A stretch of 30,522 bases of DNA from an uncultured Collinsella sp. (GCA_900757285.1 CAAENI010000322.1:1-30522), one strand, 5' to 3'. Counted from the first letter of the stretch, positions 8,672 through 16,229 are shown. The notes: generated by a model not told the origin, from the sequence alone. Numbers and translations are program-made.

Positions 8672-10009
8672 TTAGGAGTTCGCCAGGTAGTGCTTGATCT
8701 CCCACTCGGTGATCGTGGATTCGAACTTATGCCACTCGTCACGCTTCTTTTTAAGGAAGAAGCTGTGGATGTGCTCACCGAGGGCATCCTTCATAAACTG
8801 CGAGTCCTCAAATACGTCGAGCGCCTCTTTGAGCGAGCGCGGCAGCGGCGTGTAGCCGGCCTCGACCATCTGACGGTCGGTGAGCTTGAGCGTCTCGGCC
8901 GTGGCCTCGGGCGGGAGTTCCAGTTTGCGCTCGATGCCGTCGAGACCGGCCGCCAGCGTGACGGCGTTGACCAGGTACGGGTTGGCCATGGGGTCGGGGC
9001 TGCGAAGCTCAATGCGTGTGGAAAGCTGCTTGCCGGGCTTGTAGACCGGGATGCGGATCATGCTTGCGCGGTTGCGCAGGCCCCACGTGGCGTACTGCGG
9101 CACGGAGTCGCCGCCCGTGGTGATGCGCTTGTACGAATTGACCGTGGGGTTGGTGATGGCGCTAATCTCGCGCGCGTGCGCCAAGATACCGGCCATATAG
9201 TGCTTGGCGACGTCGGAGAGATGGTACTTCTCGTCGCCCTCGCCCCAAAAGACGTTGTTGCCGTCATGGTCGAACAGCGACTGATGCAAAAACATGGCGC
9301 TGCCGTCCTCGCCCGCCAGCGGCTTGGGCATAAAGGAGGCGTGGCAGCCGCTCTCGTAAGCCTGCTGCTTAATGATGAGCTTGGCCGTGGTAATGGCGTC
9401 GGACATGCTCAGGGCCTCGGCGTGGCGCAGGCTCATGCCGTGCTGTGAGCGACCGGCGGCGTGGAAGGTGTACTCCACGGGCACGGACATCTTCTCGAGC
9501 GTGAGGACCGTGTTACGACGCAGGTCGCGAGCGGCATCGCTCACCGAAAGATCGAAGTAGCCCACGTTGTCGAGCGGCTCGGGCGTGTGCTCGTCGGGGA
9601 AGTAGTAATACTCCAGCTCAGCGCCCACGTTGAGCAGATAGCCAGCCTTCTCGGCCTTGCGGAACATGCGGCGCAGGGCATCGCGCGGGTCGCCGGCAAA
9701 CGGCTTGCGATCGGGAGTGCACACGTCGCAGAACACGCGGGCGACGCCGTTGTGGCTCGGGCGCCACGGCAGGATCTGGAAGGTCGAAGCATCGGGGAAC
9801 GCCAGCATGTCGGCTTCCTCGGGCGTGGCAAAGCCCTCGATGGCGGAGCCGTCAAAGCCAATACCCTCCTCAAAAGCGACCTCGAGGTCCTCAGGGCTAA
9901 TGGCAAAGTTCTTGAGGCGGCCGAGAATGTCGACAAACCACAGACGCACAAAGCGGATGTCACGCTGCTCTACGGAGCGGAGTACGTAATCGATGTTCTG
10001 CTGGTTCAT
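8672..10009 (-). CDS. glnA: type I glutamine synthetase homologue with altered metal site
   Basis: 445 residues, the length of GSI-alpha (no adenylylation segment). GS joins ammonia to glutamate using ATP. Conserved parts: FDGSAIEGF (52-60), first metal Glu pair in GAELEYYY (Glu131, Glu133), MPKP (227-230), NPTVNSYKR (287-295), NRASMIRIP (313-321) and RIELRSPDP (332-340). Odd: the normal HHEVAPGQHE segment reads FHAAGRSQHG, so the two metal-binding Glu (E212 and E220 in Salmonella numbering) are Ala184 and Gly191, and the GMHxH metal His (H269) is Phe240. These are normally invariant, so catalysis as a GS is uncertain; a divergent GS clade, a different ligase or a sensor are alternatives. GGGGAG precedes the ATG. 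First gene of an operon with the GlnR-like regulator. Confidence 0.85.
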   Translation of the reverse strand: MNQQNIDYVLRSVEQRDIRFVRLWFVDILGRLKNFAISPEDLEVAFEEGIGFDGSAIEGFATPEEADMLAFPDASTFQILPWRPSHNGVARVFCDVCTPDRKPFAGDPRDALRRMFRKAEKAGYLLNVGAELEYYYFPDEHTPEPLDNVGYFDLSVSDAARDLRRNTVLTLEKMSVPVEYTFHAAGRSQHGMSLRHAEALSMSDAITTAKLIIKQQAYESGCHASFMPKPLAGEDGSAMFLHQSLFDHDGNNVFWGEGDEKYHLSDVAKHYMAGILAHAREISAITNPTVNSYKRITTGGDSVPQYATWGLRNRASMIRIPVYKPGKQLSTRIELRSPDPMANPYLVNAVTLAAGLDGIERKLELPPEATAETLKLTDRQMVEAGYTPLPRSLKEALDVFEDSQFMKDALGEHIHSFFLKKKRDEWHKFESTITEWEIKHYLANS

Positions 10010-10074
10010 GTCGCTCCCCTTTCTTTCGGGCGGGTTTCGACTGGTCTATATCGCAGATACTATCGCAGAAAAAT

Positions 10075-10090
10075 GTTTCCGCAGGGTTAA
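10075..10090 (-). promoter_or_regulatory. GlnR-box-like site upstream of glnA
   Basis: On the minus strand TTAAC-N6-GAAAC followed by an AT-rich six (ATTTTT) resembles the actinobacterial GlnR box gTnAC-N6-GaAAC-N6, with one mismatch in the first half. It is 66 bp upstream of the glnA start. A direct repeat CTGCGATA lies between the box and the start codon. The site supports the GlnR-like reading of the regulator; binding is inference. Confidence 0.45.
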
Positions 10091-10143
10091 AGCGTATCAA
10101 GCGCTCAAAAAACGTGTGCGAACAGGCAGTTGCGAACGAGTAG

Positions 10144-11166
10144 TTAGCGCGAGGTCGAAGCGCGGTGTTCGATGTGGCCGGGGACCTCGATGCGCTTGGG
10201 GGCGAGCTTTGCGGCGTCGCCCACCGTAGTGGTAACGACGTCGATGCGCTCGGACAGGCGCTCGACCACGCGCTCGGCAATGGTGAGGGTGTCCTGCGCG
10301 GCCGTGGTCACACCGCCAAAGAGCACGTGGTTCCAGGGATAGTCGTCAAACGTTGCGATCTTGAGACCCGCCGGCAACGAAGGTCCCAACTGTGCCAGCG
10401 CCTCGGTCAGGCGCAGGAAGACCAGACCGTTGACGGCAATGAGGCCGAGCTTTTTACCCGCATAGCCGCGGATGGTCTCGTCCAGGCGACTGACACCCTC
10501 GACGCCACCGTCGGCCAGGGTGACGACCTCGCCCGCAAGACCGCGGCGCGAAAGCTCGTCGGCAAACGCCTCGGCGCGTTCGCGACGCACGGGGCTGTCG
10601 TCGCTTGCCTCGGTGAGCAGGCACAGGCGCTCGCTGCCCGCAGAGGCCAAGGCGTCTACCAGGCCGGCGACCAGCTCACGGTTGTTGGAGGTCACCAGAT
10701 CGACACCGCCGTCGGCAACATCGCGGTCGAGCAGCACGACGGGCAGGCGTCCCGCAGCCTCGGCGATCGCCTTGTCGTTGCCTCCGCAGGTATTGACGAC
10801 CAGGCCGTCCACGCCGGCATCGATAAGTCTGGTGAGCGACTCTGCCTCCTTGGCGGGGTCGTTGCCGCTAATGGCCGTCATGAGCGAGCAGCCGCGCGCG
10901 GCGGCGCTGGCGGAAAGCCCTTCGAGCATGGCGCTGGAGAACGGGTTAGCAATGTCGGCCAAGATCACGCCGATGAGGTTGGTACGCGAGCTGCGCAGAT
11001 TGCGCGCGGCGGCACGTGGACGATAGCCGGTGCGCTCGATAACTGCCGCGATGCGAGCACGGGTTTCCTCGGTCATCTGCCCAGGGCGGTTGTTGAGATA
11101 GCGCGAGACCGTGGCCGGGCTCACGCCCGCCTCGGCAGCAATGTCCTTAATCCTCATCTGCGCCAT
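10144..11166 (-). CDS. LacI family transcriptional regulator
   Basis: 340 residues from the ATG at 11166 (GGGGTG upstream). The N-terminal LacI helix-turn-helix is canonical: MRIKDIAAEAGVSPATVSRY, with the hinge region RNLRSSRTNLIGVILADIANPFSS following. The remainder (about 62-335) is a periplasmic-binding-protein-like sugar sensor with a GVDGLVVNTCGG stretch and TFDDYPWNHVLFGGVTT near the C-terminus, resembling the KdgR/CcpA-like group. It normally represses carbohydrate genes until its ligand binds. No sugar genes are adjacent, so the target is elsewhere or the gene itself. Monocistronic, 134 bp before glnA; no clear terminator follows it. Confidence 0.9.
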   Translation of the reverse strand: MAQMRIKDIAAEAGVSPATVSRYLNNRPGQMTEETRARIAAVIERTGYRPRAAARNLRSSRTNLIGVILADIANPFSSAMLEGLSASAAARGCSLMTAISGNDPAKEAESLTRLIDAGVDGLVVNTCGGNDKAIAEAAGRLPVVLLDRDVADGGVDLVTSNNRELVAGLVDALASAGSERLCLLTEASDDSPVRRERAEAFADELSRRGLAGEVVTLADGGVEGVSRLDETIRGYAGKKLGLIAVNGLVFLRLTEALAQLGPSLPAGLKIATFDDYPWNHVLFGGVTTAAQDTLTIAERVVERLSERIDVVTTTVGDAAKLAPKRIEVPGHIEHRASTSR

Positions 11167-11231
11167 AGCGCACCCCGTTTCCCAATTGTCGGCAGTCTGA
11201 GCCATTTTAGGCATTTTTTTAAAAATCTCGC

Positions 11232-11246
11232 TTGCAAAACGTTGTA
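11232..11246. promoter_or_regulatory. candidate LacI-type operator
   Basis: TTGCAAAACGTTGTA is an imperfect palindrome centred on the CG step, as in LacI/GalR-family operators. A related CGTTTTTGC lies 20 bp further right. It is 66 bp upstream of the lacI-type start, consistent with autoregulation. Inference only. Confidence 0.35.
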
Positions 11247-11291
11247 GATGAGCAGCATCGTTTTTGCGTCTCGAGCAGATGCGATGATGGT

Positions 11292-11984
11292 CTAGATAGA
11301 CGAGTCTTTAGGCAGCTCAAAGTAGTCGGGATGCAAGTCGATAACCGGGCCCTGCTCCTCGGGCATCAGGTGCAAGTGCGTCTCGGCCAGATAGCTCGCC
11401 GTGTCGGTATCGCCCCTCTTAATGGCCTCGAGAATCCGGCGATGCTGCCGACGAATCGGCTCCCAATCCAAATCCTGCGACACCATACGCAACCAGTTGT
11501 ATCGCTCAAAATGCGTGTTGATGCTCTTCATCCAATCCCACAACATGTGACGACCGGCAATCTCAAAACACGTCTCATGGAACAGGTTGTCCAGATCGAA
11601 AAAGCGACGCGTTTCGCTATGGTCGAGCGACTCGGACTCGGTAAGAATCTGCTCAAGCCGCTGCTTTTGCTCGGGCGAGGCGGCCGAACAGCATTTAATA
11701 AGCACGCTTCTCTCGAGCTTCTCGCGCAAGAAACAGGCGTTCTCGGCGCGCTCCATGCTGATTTTTGAGACATAGGTGCCGCTTTTGGGACGCGTTTCCA
11801 CCAGCTCCTGCTCGCGCAGGCGCACAAAGGACTCGCGAATGGGCGTGCGCCCGATTCCCGTCTCCTTTTCCAGACCAATCGCCGAAAGGCGCGTGCCGGG
11901 CTTGAGCTCGGCATAGATAATCTTGGAGCGCAGCGCGTTGTATGCCTGATCTTGCAGGCTCTGATAATGCTGGTGTTGTTCCAT
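11292..11984 (-). CDS. GntR family regulator, FadR/FCD subfamily
   Basis: 230 residues. N-terminal winged helix (about 10-75) with the GntR signature LSAIGLEKETGIGRTPIRES and the wing KSGTYVS. C-terminal all-helical FCD domain (about 80-210) with the metal/ligand-binding set Asp132, His136 (DNLFHETCFE), His181 (RRQHRRI) and His203 (AETHLHL). FCD regulators usually bind organic acids such as lactate, gluconate or galactonate and repress uptake and catabolic genes. No such genes are adjacent, although lactate genes lie about 12 kb away. ATG preceded by GAGGG. Transcribed towards lacI with a 125-bp gap. Confidence 0.9.
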   Translation of the reverse strand: MEQHQHYQSLQDQAYNALRSKIIYAELKPGTRLSAIGLEKETGIGRTPIRESFVRLREQELVETRPKSGTYVSKISMERAENACFLREKLERSVLIKCCSAASPEQKQRLEQILTESESLDHSETRRFFDLDNLFHETCFEIAGRHMLWDWMKSINTHFERYNWLRMVSQDLDWEPIRRQHRRILEAIKRGDTDTASYLAETHLHLMPEEQGPVIDLHPDYFELPKDSSI

Positions 11985-12047
11985 AAAGCCCTCGAATGAA
12001 GCTCACGGTTTGTCGAATTCCACCACGTAATACTATCGCATCGACAC

Positions 12048-12088
12048 GCCCCAGCTCCCAATCAGTCTTTTTGGGACGGGGCTCTTTT
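12048..12088 (+). terminator. orphan terminator-like hairpin
   Basis: GCCCC (12048-12052) and TCCCAA (12056-12061) pair with TTGGGA (12071-12076) and GGGGC (12078-12082), followed on the plus strand by TCTTTT. No plus-strand gene lies upstream, because the gntR gene diverges to the left. It could end a short non-coding or antisense transcript, or be a relic. Confidence 0.45.
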
Positions 12089-12120
12089 AGCTACCCTGGC
12101 CCGCAGATCGGCCCCCTTGC

Positions 12121-12276
12121 CACAAAAGTGGCCCATCTACTACGTTAACACGGATAGCCTCGGCCATACCGAAAACCGTGAAAACAAAACCGCAGGTAGA
12201 CAGCTTGTCGATTTTCGAAAAAGCCGACTATGGTTGACCCCTGCGGCTTAAACGTAGTAGATAGGCCCTTTTCGTG
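12121..12276. repeat. inverted-repeat element with inner hairpin
   Basis: Near-perfect arms of about 28 bp (12121-12148 and 12248-12276) share the core ATCTACTACGTT and the GGCC/TTTT end. Inside are CCGCAG (12190-12195) / CTGCGG (12241-12246), GTCG / CGAC, and a TTTTCGAAAA palindrome (12212-12221). The whole 156 bp could fold into one branched rod. No coding capacity is seen. Candidate structured RNA or non-autonomous repeat in the 11985-12523 intergenic region. Confidence 0.6.
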
Positions 12277-12372
12277 ACGCAGTACTACCGCACCCCAAAT
12301 TGGCACCCCGAGCCTGTTATAAGTTGCTGTGAAATACGGACGGTGATAATCAAGGGTTGATAGTCAAGGCGC

Positions 12373-12430
12373 GCTATACGGCTTGCTATATTTCACTATA
12401 CTTTGCTGTACGTCGCTATACTTTGCTATA
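12373..12430 (+). repeat. short imperfect tandem repeats
   Basis: Three units of 16-18 bp, GCTATACGGCTTGCTATA (12373-12390), ACTATACTTTGCTGTA (12395-12410) and GCTATACTTTGCTATA (12415-12430), separated by 4 bp (period 20-22 bp). A period near two helical turns would suit cooperative protein binding. It lies downstream of the AlbA-type gene terminator and has no adjacent plus-strand gene. Confidence 0.6.
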
Positions 12431-12469
12431 ACTTGACAATAATCGGCCCGTTACCATCCGGGATATAAC

Positions 12470-12499
12470 GGACCCCAAGCCAACGCTGGCTTGGGGTCC
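12470..12499 (-). terminator. terminator of the AlbA_2-type regulator
   Basis: Perfect 13-bp stem GGACCCCAAGCCA (12470-12482) / TGGCTTGGGGTCC (12487-12499) with a 4-nt loop, 24 bp after the stop. It is followed on the minus strand by GTTATAT, a weak T-run. Confidence 0.75.
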
Positions 12500-12523
12500 G
12501 TCTTGTACCATGGCTCTTTTGGA

Positions 12524-13777
12524 CTATGAGCGCTCGTATTTCGTGGCCCGCCCGGTTCCCTGCCTTACGATTGCATTCCGTTCAAGCAGAGATTCGAGTG
12601 CCGCCAACGTCCGCATGCGGCTCAGCCCCGTCTGTTTTTCAATCTCGCTTCGCGACATAATTCGCCCGCCCGACAAGGCATTGAGAACCTGGATCTCTTC
12701 CTCGGACCCTTCAAAGGCATCGGTAGCGGGCAATGTGACGGCCACCATGCCGCCGCGAACATCAAAAATTGGTTGATTGATCGAATCGCGATAGGCACGT
12801 CTAATGCGCGCGATTCCCGTGCCAAATTTCTCGATGTAATCCAGCTTTAAAAAGACCTCGGCGACAATTGGGTTTCTGAGCACGGATATCTGCCCATACA
12901 GGTATTGTTCCGTCGTCAAACCGGCGGGCAGTGATCCGGGCGAAGTCACAACAACACGATCGTCGTACAAGGCAATTTGAACATTCGCTCGAACGTCCCA
13001 CGTCCGATGCACCAAAGCGTTTGCAACAGCTTCGCGGAATGCCTCAAGAGAAATTCGATCGGTTTGGACGCGCTCCATCCCTTCGATACGCTCAAAACGG
13101 TAGTAGCGTGCAAACATAGCCACCGCCCTGTCCACCTGCTCAATTGCGGATACATTTGTCGTCGTCTCACGGTCCAAGATCACATCCTCGGTATCGCCAA
13201 AACGGACGCAGTCGATGCCCGGAGAATCATTCTTATCCGCCAAAATCGCCGCAGCGTTGGTATAGCCATCTTTGCCGAGCAAGCGAAGCGTGCGCATAAT
13301 ATCCGGCGTTAGCTCGGAAATGCCGAGATGTTCAACACACTTATGCTCGAGCGTGTGAAAACTCAAGTCCTGGCGAGCCGACGTGAGCGCGTCGAACGTT
13401 ACGTTGCTGCCTTCGAGCGTCAGCCTGCCATACTCAAACCGGTCGACCTCCACCGTTGCCGAATCGTTTCGCCTGTAGGCCTTTCCCTTGCTTCGATAGG
13501 GTTTGTCCTGGCCCTCATAAACCGTAAGGATTACGGTCCCGTGTTTCTCATCGCGCTCGAGCGTGTAACGGGGAGCGGGATCCAAGCTGTCATTAATCAT
13601 GTTCTCGATGCGGAGACACTCTGCGACCGGATCTGCAAGGCCGACAGCCACGCCCTCGTCATCAACGCCAAACTCAATCTTGCCCGTCCCGTAGTTTGCA
13701 TAGGCGCTCACCGTTTTAAGAAACGTCGGCGTAACGCTTTCCTTGTATTCGACTGTAGGGTTCTCTCTAACAACCAT
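12524..13777 (-). CDS. AlbA_2/Schlafen-type putative transcriptional regulator
   Basis: 417 residues from the ATG at 13777, chosen for GAGAGGG 8 nt upstream; an ATG nine codons earlier lacks one. Domains: an N-terminal AlbA_2 (Schlafen-like, DNA-binding) region, about 1-110, with the usual ENPTVEYKES and GKIEFGVDDEG; a GHKL ATPase-like HATPase_c_4 region, about 240-350, with FREAVANALVHRTWD, VVVTSPGSLPAGLT and a GTGIARI segment; and a C-terminal winged helix, about 360-415 (MSRSEIEKQTGLSRMRTLAAL). These proteins are often annotated as ATP-binding or RecG-like regulators and frequently sit near mobile or defence genes; their ligands are poorly known. Stand-alone gene with a large palindrome over its promoter, suggesting autoregulation. 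Confidence 0.85.
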   Translation of the reverse strand: MVVRENPTVEYKESVTPTFLKTVSAYANYGTGKIEFGVDDEGVAVGLADPVAECLRIENMINDSLDPAPRYTLERDEKHGTVILTVYEGQDKPYRSKGKAYRRNDSATVEVDRFEYGRLTLEGSNVTFDALTSARQDLSFHTLEHKCVEHLGISELTPDIMRTLRLLGKDGYTNAAAILADKNDSPGIDCVRFGDTEDVILDRETTTNVSAIEQVDRAVAMFARYYRFERIEGMERVQTDRISLEAFREAVANALVHRTWDVRANVQIALYDDRVVVTSPGSLPAGLTTEQYLYGQISVLRNPIVAEVFLKLDYIEKFGTGIARIRRAYRDSINQPIFDVRGGMVAVTLPATDAFEGSEEEIQVLNALSGGRIMSRSEIEKQTGLSRMRTLAALESLLERNAIVRQGTGRATKYERS

Positions 13778-13814
13778 ATGCACAACCCTCTCGTTTCGTA
13801 CCATTCATAACCGT

Positions 13815-13874
13815 ATTATAAGACGAAAACCGTTTGCGTACTGATTTATCAAAGACGCAAACGGTTTTCGTCTT
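13815..13874 (-). promoter_or_regulatory. promoter with 20-bp perfect palindromic operator
   Basis: A perfect 20-bp inverted repeat (arms 13820-13839 and 13855-13874, 15-bp spacer, core AAACCGTTTGCGT) abuts a TATAAT -10 (minus strand, 13820-13815) about 40 bp before the regulator start. Partial copies of the motif (TTTGCGTAC at 13877, AAGACGCA at 13892, TTTTCGTCTGTC at 13940) continue to the right. No T-run follows on either strand, so an operator is likelier than a terminator. Confidence 0.6.
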
Positions 13875-13973
13875 TATTTGCGTACGGAATTAAGACGCAT
13901 AATTTCGCTTTCGTATGGCTCAATACCGGACACAGACTGTTTTCGTCTGTCAATACGCCTGCAATCCAAACGA

Positions 13974-14009
13974 AAAGAGCCCCGAGCTCGTATGAACTCG
14001 GGGCTCTTT
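13974..14009. terminator. bidirectional terminator-like hairpin
   Basis: Perfect 13-bp stem AAAGAGCCCCGAG (13974-13986) / CTCGGGGCTCTTT (13997-14009). It lies between the oxidoreductase gene (minus strand, right) and the promoter region of the AlbA_2-type gene (left), so it can stop read-through from the former. Confidence 0.75.
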
Positions 14010-14095
14010 GTGCCGCACATCTATGAGAGGAGAAATTCGATGCGTACGGGCGCTACTCCATGAAGCCGCAATGGTGCAATGGGGCCAGATTTACA

Positions 14096-14112
14096 TGCAC
14101 CAAGTTGGTGCA
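14096..14112 (-). terminator. small perfect palindrome after the oxidoreductase gene
   Basis: TGCACCAA-G-TTGGTGCA, 33 nt after the stop codon. The stem is perfect but no clear T-run follows, so it may instead be an RNA 3'-end stabiliser or a protein site. Confidence 0.3.
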
Positions 14113-14144
14113 AAGTAACCTGCCCCCACGCAACAAGGAGTTGA

Positions 14145-16094
14145 CTAGAGCTCGCAGGCAACCTTGTAGCCATCGCCGATGGCATCGCGGATGTTGCCGC
14201 ACTTGTTGGCATCGCCCAGCACGTGGGTGGCAACACCGGCAGCGGCAAGGTCGTCGGCCAGCTTGGTATTGGGACGATAGCCCATGGCGAGCACCAGCGT
14301 ATCGGCATCGGCGATGGTGTGGGCCTCGCCATCCTTCTCGTAGCTGATGGCATCCTCGGTGATCTCGGTCACCTTGGCCTCGGTCAGCACGTGGACGCCC
14401 TTGGAGAGCATGCGCGTGATGAGCACCGCGCGACCGGCACCACCCTCGTTGGCGGCGAGCGTCTTGGTCATCTCGATAACGGTGACGTCGCGATTGGCCG
14501 GCGACAGATCGTTGACCAGTGGGGCCAGGTAGTCGGCCGTCTCGCAACCGACGGTGCCGCCGCCCACGATGACAATCTTCTTGCCCGGGAAGGCCTTGCC
14601 ACCCAGCAGGTCGTCGGCCGTCATGACCTGCTTAAATCCCTGCATGAAGGCCGGGGCGATGGGCTCGGCGCCATAAGCCAGGACAACCTCGTAGCCCGCG
14701 TAGTCACGCTGAATGTCCTCGGCCGAAAGCTCGGTACCAAAGACGCACTTCACGCCCGCCTTAGCAAGACGGCGATACTGGTACTTGATCACGCGGGTGA
14801 GTTCCTGCTTTGCCGGCGGAACGGCCGCGATGCGCATCTCGCCGCCCGGTTCGTCCTGTTTATCCACGAGCACCACATTGTGACCGCGCTTGGCGGCAAT
14901 GTAGGCTGCCTCCATGCCCGCAGGACCAGCGCCCACAACCAGTACGTTCTTGGCCTCGGCGGCAGGCTCGTAGCCGGCCTCATCGCGCTCCACGTCCGGG
15001 TTGACGGTGCAGGAGATGCGCTTGCCAAACATAATGCCGTTCAGGCAGCGCAGACAGCCAATGCAGGGGCGGATGTCGTCGGCGTTGCCGGCAGCGGCTT
15101 TGTTGCAGAACTCGGCATCACACAGATTGGCGCGACCCATCATGCAGATATCGGCAGCACCGTCCTCGATCAGCTCCTCGGCAATCCAAGCCTCGTTGAT
15201 CCGGCCGACGGTGGCGACGGGAATGTTGACGTGCTTTTTGATCTCGCGCGAGCAGGCGGCGTGCGAGGCTTGCTGCGTGCCGGCGGCGGGAATCGCAGAT
15301 CCGCGCTTGATGGTGGTGCCGCCCGACACGTGAATCATGTCGACGCCGGCCTTCTCCAGACGACGTGAGACATAGATCATGTCGTTGAGGGTCAGGCCGC
15401 CATCGGTGTACTCATCGCCCGAGATGCGGACGTCGATGATAAAGTCCTTGCCGCAGCGCTCGCGAATCTCGGCGATAACCTCGAGCAAAAAGCGCATGCG
15501 AGCGTCGAGCGAGCCGCCATACTCATCGGTACGCTTGTTGTAGAGCGGGGTCAAAAAGCCGCCGAGCATGCCGTGGGCGTGCGCCGCATGGACCTCGACG
15601 CCATCGACACCGGCCTTCTGCATACGCACGGCAGCGTCGCCAAACTGATGCGTGAGCTCGTGGATCTCATCGACCGTGATAGGGCGCGGCGCCTCGCGGG
15701 CATAGGACGGGCCCACAAAGGACGGGGCGACGAGGCGCGGCGTGCCCGGAATGTTAAAGGCCATGTAGGCGGGGTGGAAGAGCTGCGGCATGATCTTGCA
15801 GCCATACTCGTGGACGGCCGCGGCGAGCTTTTCCCAGCCAGGGATAAACGTGTCGTCGTAGCAGCACATGTCACCCGGCAGGTAGGTATAGGTGGGCTCG
15901 ACCGTCACGACCTCGGTGATGATGAGACCCACGCCGCCCTTGGCGCGGGCACGGTAATGATCGACCAAGTCGTCGGTCACATAGCCGTGATCGGCCAGGT
16001 TGGTAGATACCGGCGGCATAAAGACGCGGTTCTTGACCTCGGTCGTACCGACCTTGATCGGGCTAAAGAGCATCGGGTAGGCGGAGGACTCCAT
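14145..16094 (-). CDS. NADH:flavin oxidoreductase, OYE + FAD/NAD domains (BaiCD/FadH/TMADH type)
   Basis: 649 residues from the ATG at 16094 (AAAGGAAA upstream). The N-terminal FMN TIM barrel of the Old Yellow Enzyme family (about 5-335) has the signature region GGFLTPLYNKRTDEYGGSLD. The 4Fe-4S motif is C344-x2-C347-x2-C350-x11-C362 (RPCIGCLRC...SCTVNP). A C-terminal NAD(P)-disulfide-reductase-like part (about 382-649) has GAGPAGMEAAYIA and GGGTVGCETADY nucleotide-binding glycines. Such enzymes move electrons from NAD(P)H through FAD and Fe-S to FMN to reduce enone C=C bonds: dienoyl-CoA, bile-acid intermediates, plant or drug enones. The tyrosine usual in HGYL is Met176 (HAHGML). The substrate cannot be read from sequence. 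Single gene with a palindrome at the promoter. Confidence 0.92.
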   Translation of the reverse strand: MESSAYPMLFSPIKVGTTEVKNRVFMPPVSTNLADHGYVTDDLVDHYRARAKGGVGLIITEVVTVEPTYTYLPGDMCCYDDTFIPGWEKLAAAVHEYGCKIMPQLFHPAYMAFNIPGTPRLVAPSFVGPSYAREAPRPITVDEIHELTHQFGDAAVRMQKAGVDGVEVHAAHAHGMLGGFLTPLYNKRTDEYGGSLDARMRFLLEVIAEIRERCGKDFIIDVRISGDEYTDGGLTLNDMIYVSRRLEKAGVDMIHVSGGTTIKRGSAIPAAGTQQASHAACSREIKKHVNIPVATVGRINEAWIAEELIEDGAADICMMGRANLCDAEFCNKAAAGNADDIRPCIGCLRCLNGIMFGKRISCTVNPDVERDEAGYEPAAEAKNVLVVGAGPAGMEAAYIAAKRGHNVVLVDKQDEPGGEMRIAAVPPAKQELTRVIKYQYRRLAKAGVKCVFGTELSAEDIQRDYAGYEVVLAYGAEPIAPAFMQGFKQVMTADDLLGGKAFPGKKIVIVGGGTVGCETADYLAPLVNDLSPANRDVTVIEMTKTLAANEGGAGRAVLITRMLSKGVHVLTEAKVTEITEDAISYEKDGEAHTIADADTLVLAMGYRPNTKLADDLAAAGVATHVLGDANKCGNIRDAIGDGYKVACEL

Positions 16095-16125
16095 GCAGGT
16101 TTCCTTTCGATTGAGCCGCTCGGCG

Positions 16126-16160
16126 GCAGTTACTGACGTACCTATCGTAGCAGTAACTGC
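16126..16160 (-). promoter_or_regulatory. palindromic operator before the oxidoreductase gene
   Basis: Perfect 10-bp inverted repeat GCAGTTACTG (16126-16135) / CAGTAACTGC (16151-16160), centres 25 bp apart, 31 bp upstream of the start codon and flanking a possible minus-strand -10 (TACGAT). Probable repressor or activator site controlling this enzyme; the regulator is unknown. Confidence 0.5.
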
Positions 16161-16229
16161 GCAGCACCCGACAGATCGCAGATTGCACGGCACTCGTCAA
16201 AAGGAGAAACAGAGACGTCCCCGTTCACC

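Noticed and set aside
12510..13810. Plus-strand ORFs over the AlbA_2-type gene
   Set aside because: Overlap a gene with three recognisable domains on the minus strand; no supporting motifs.
13878..14063. Plus-strand 61-codon ORF after the AlbA_2 promoter
   Set aside because: Reads through a terminator stem and has no ribosome binding site at its first start; only its last 7 codons have one.
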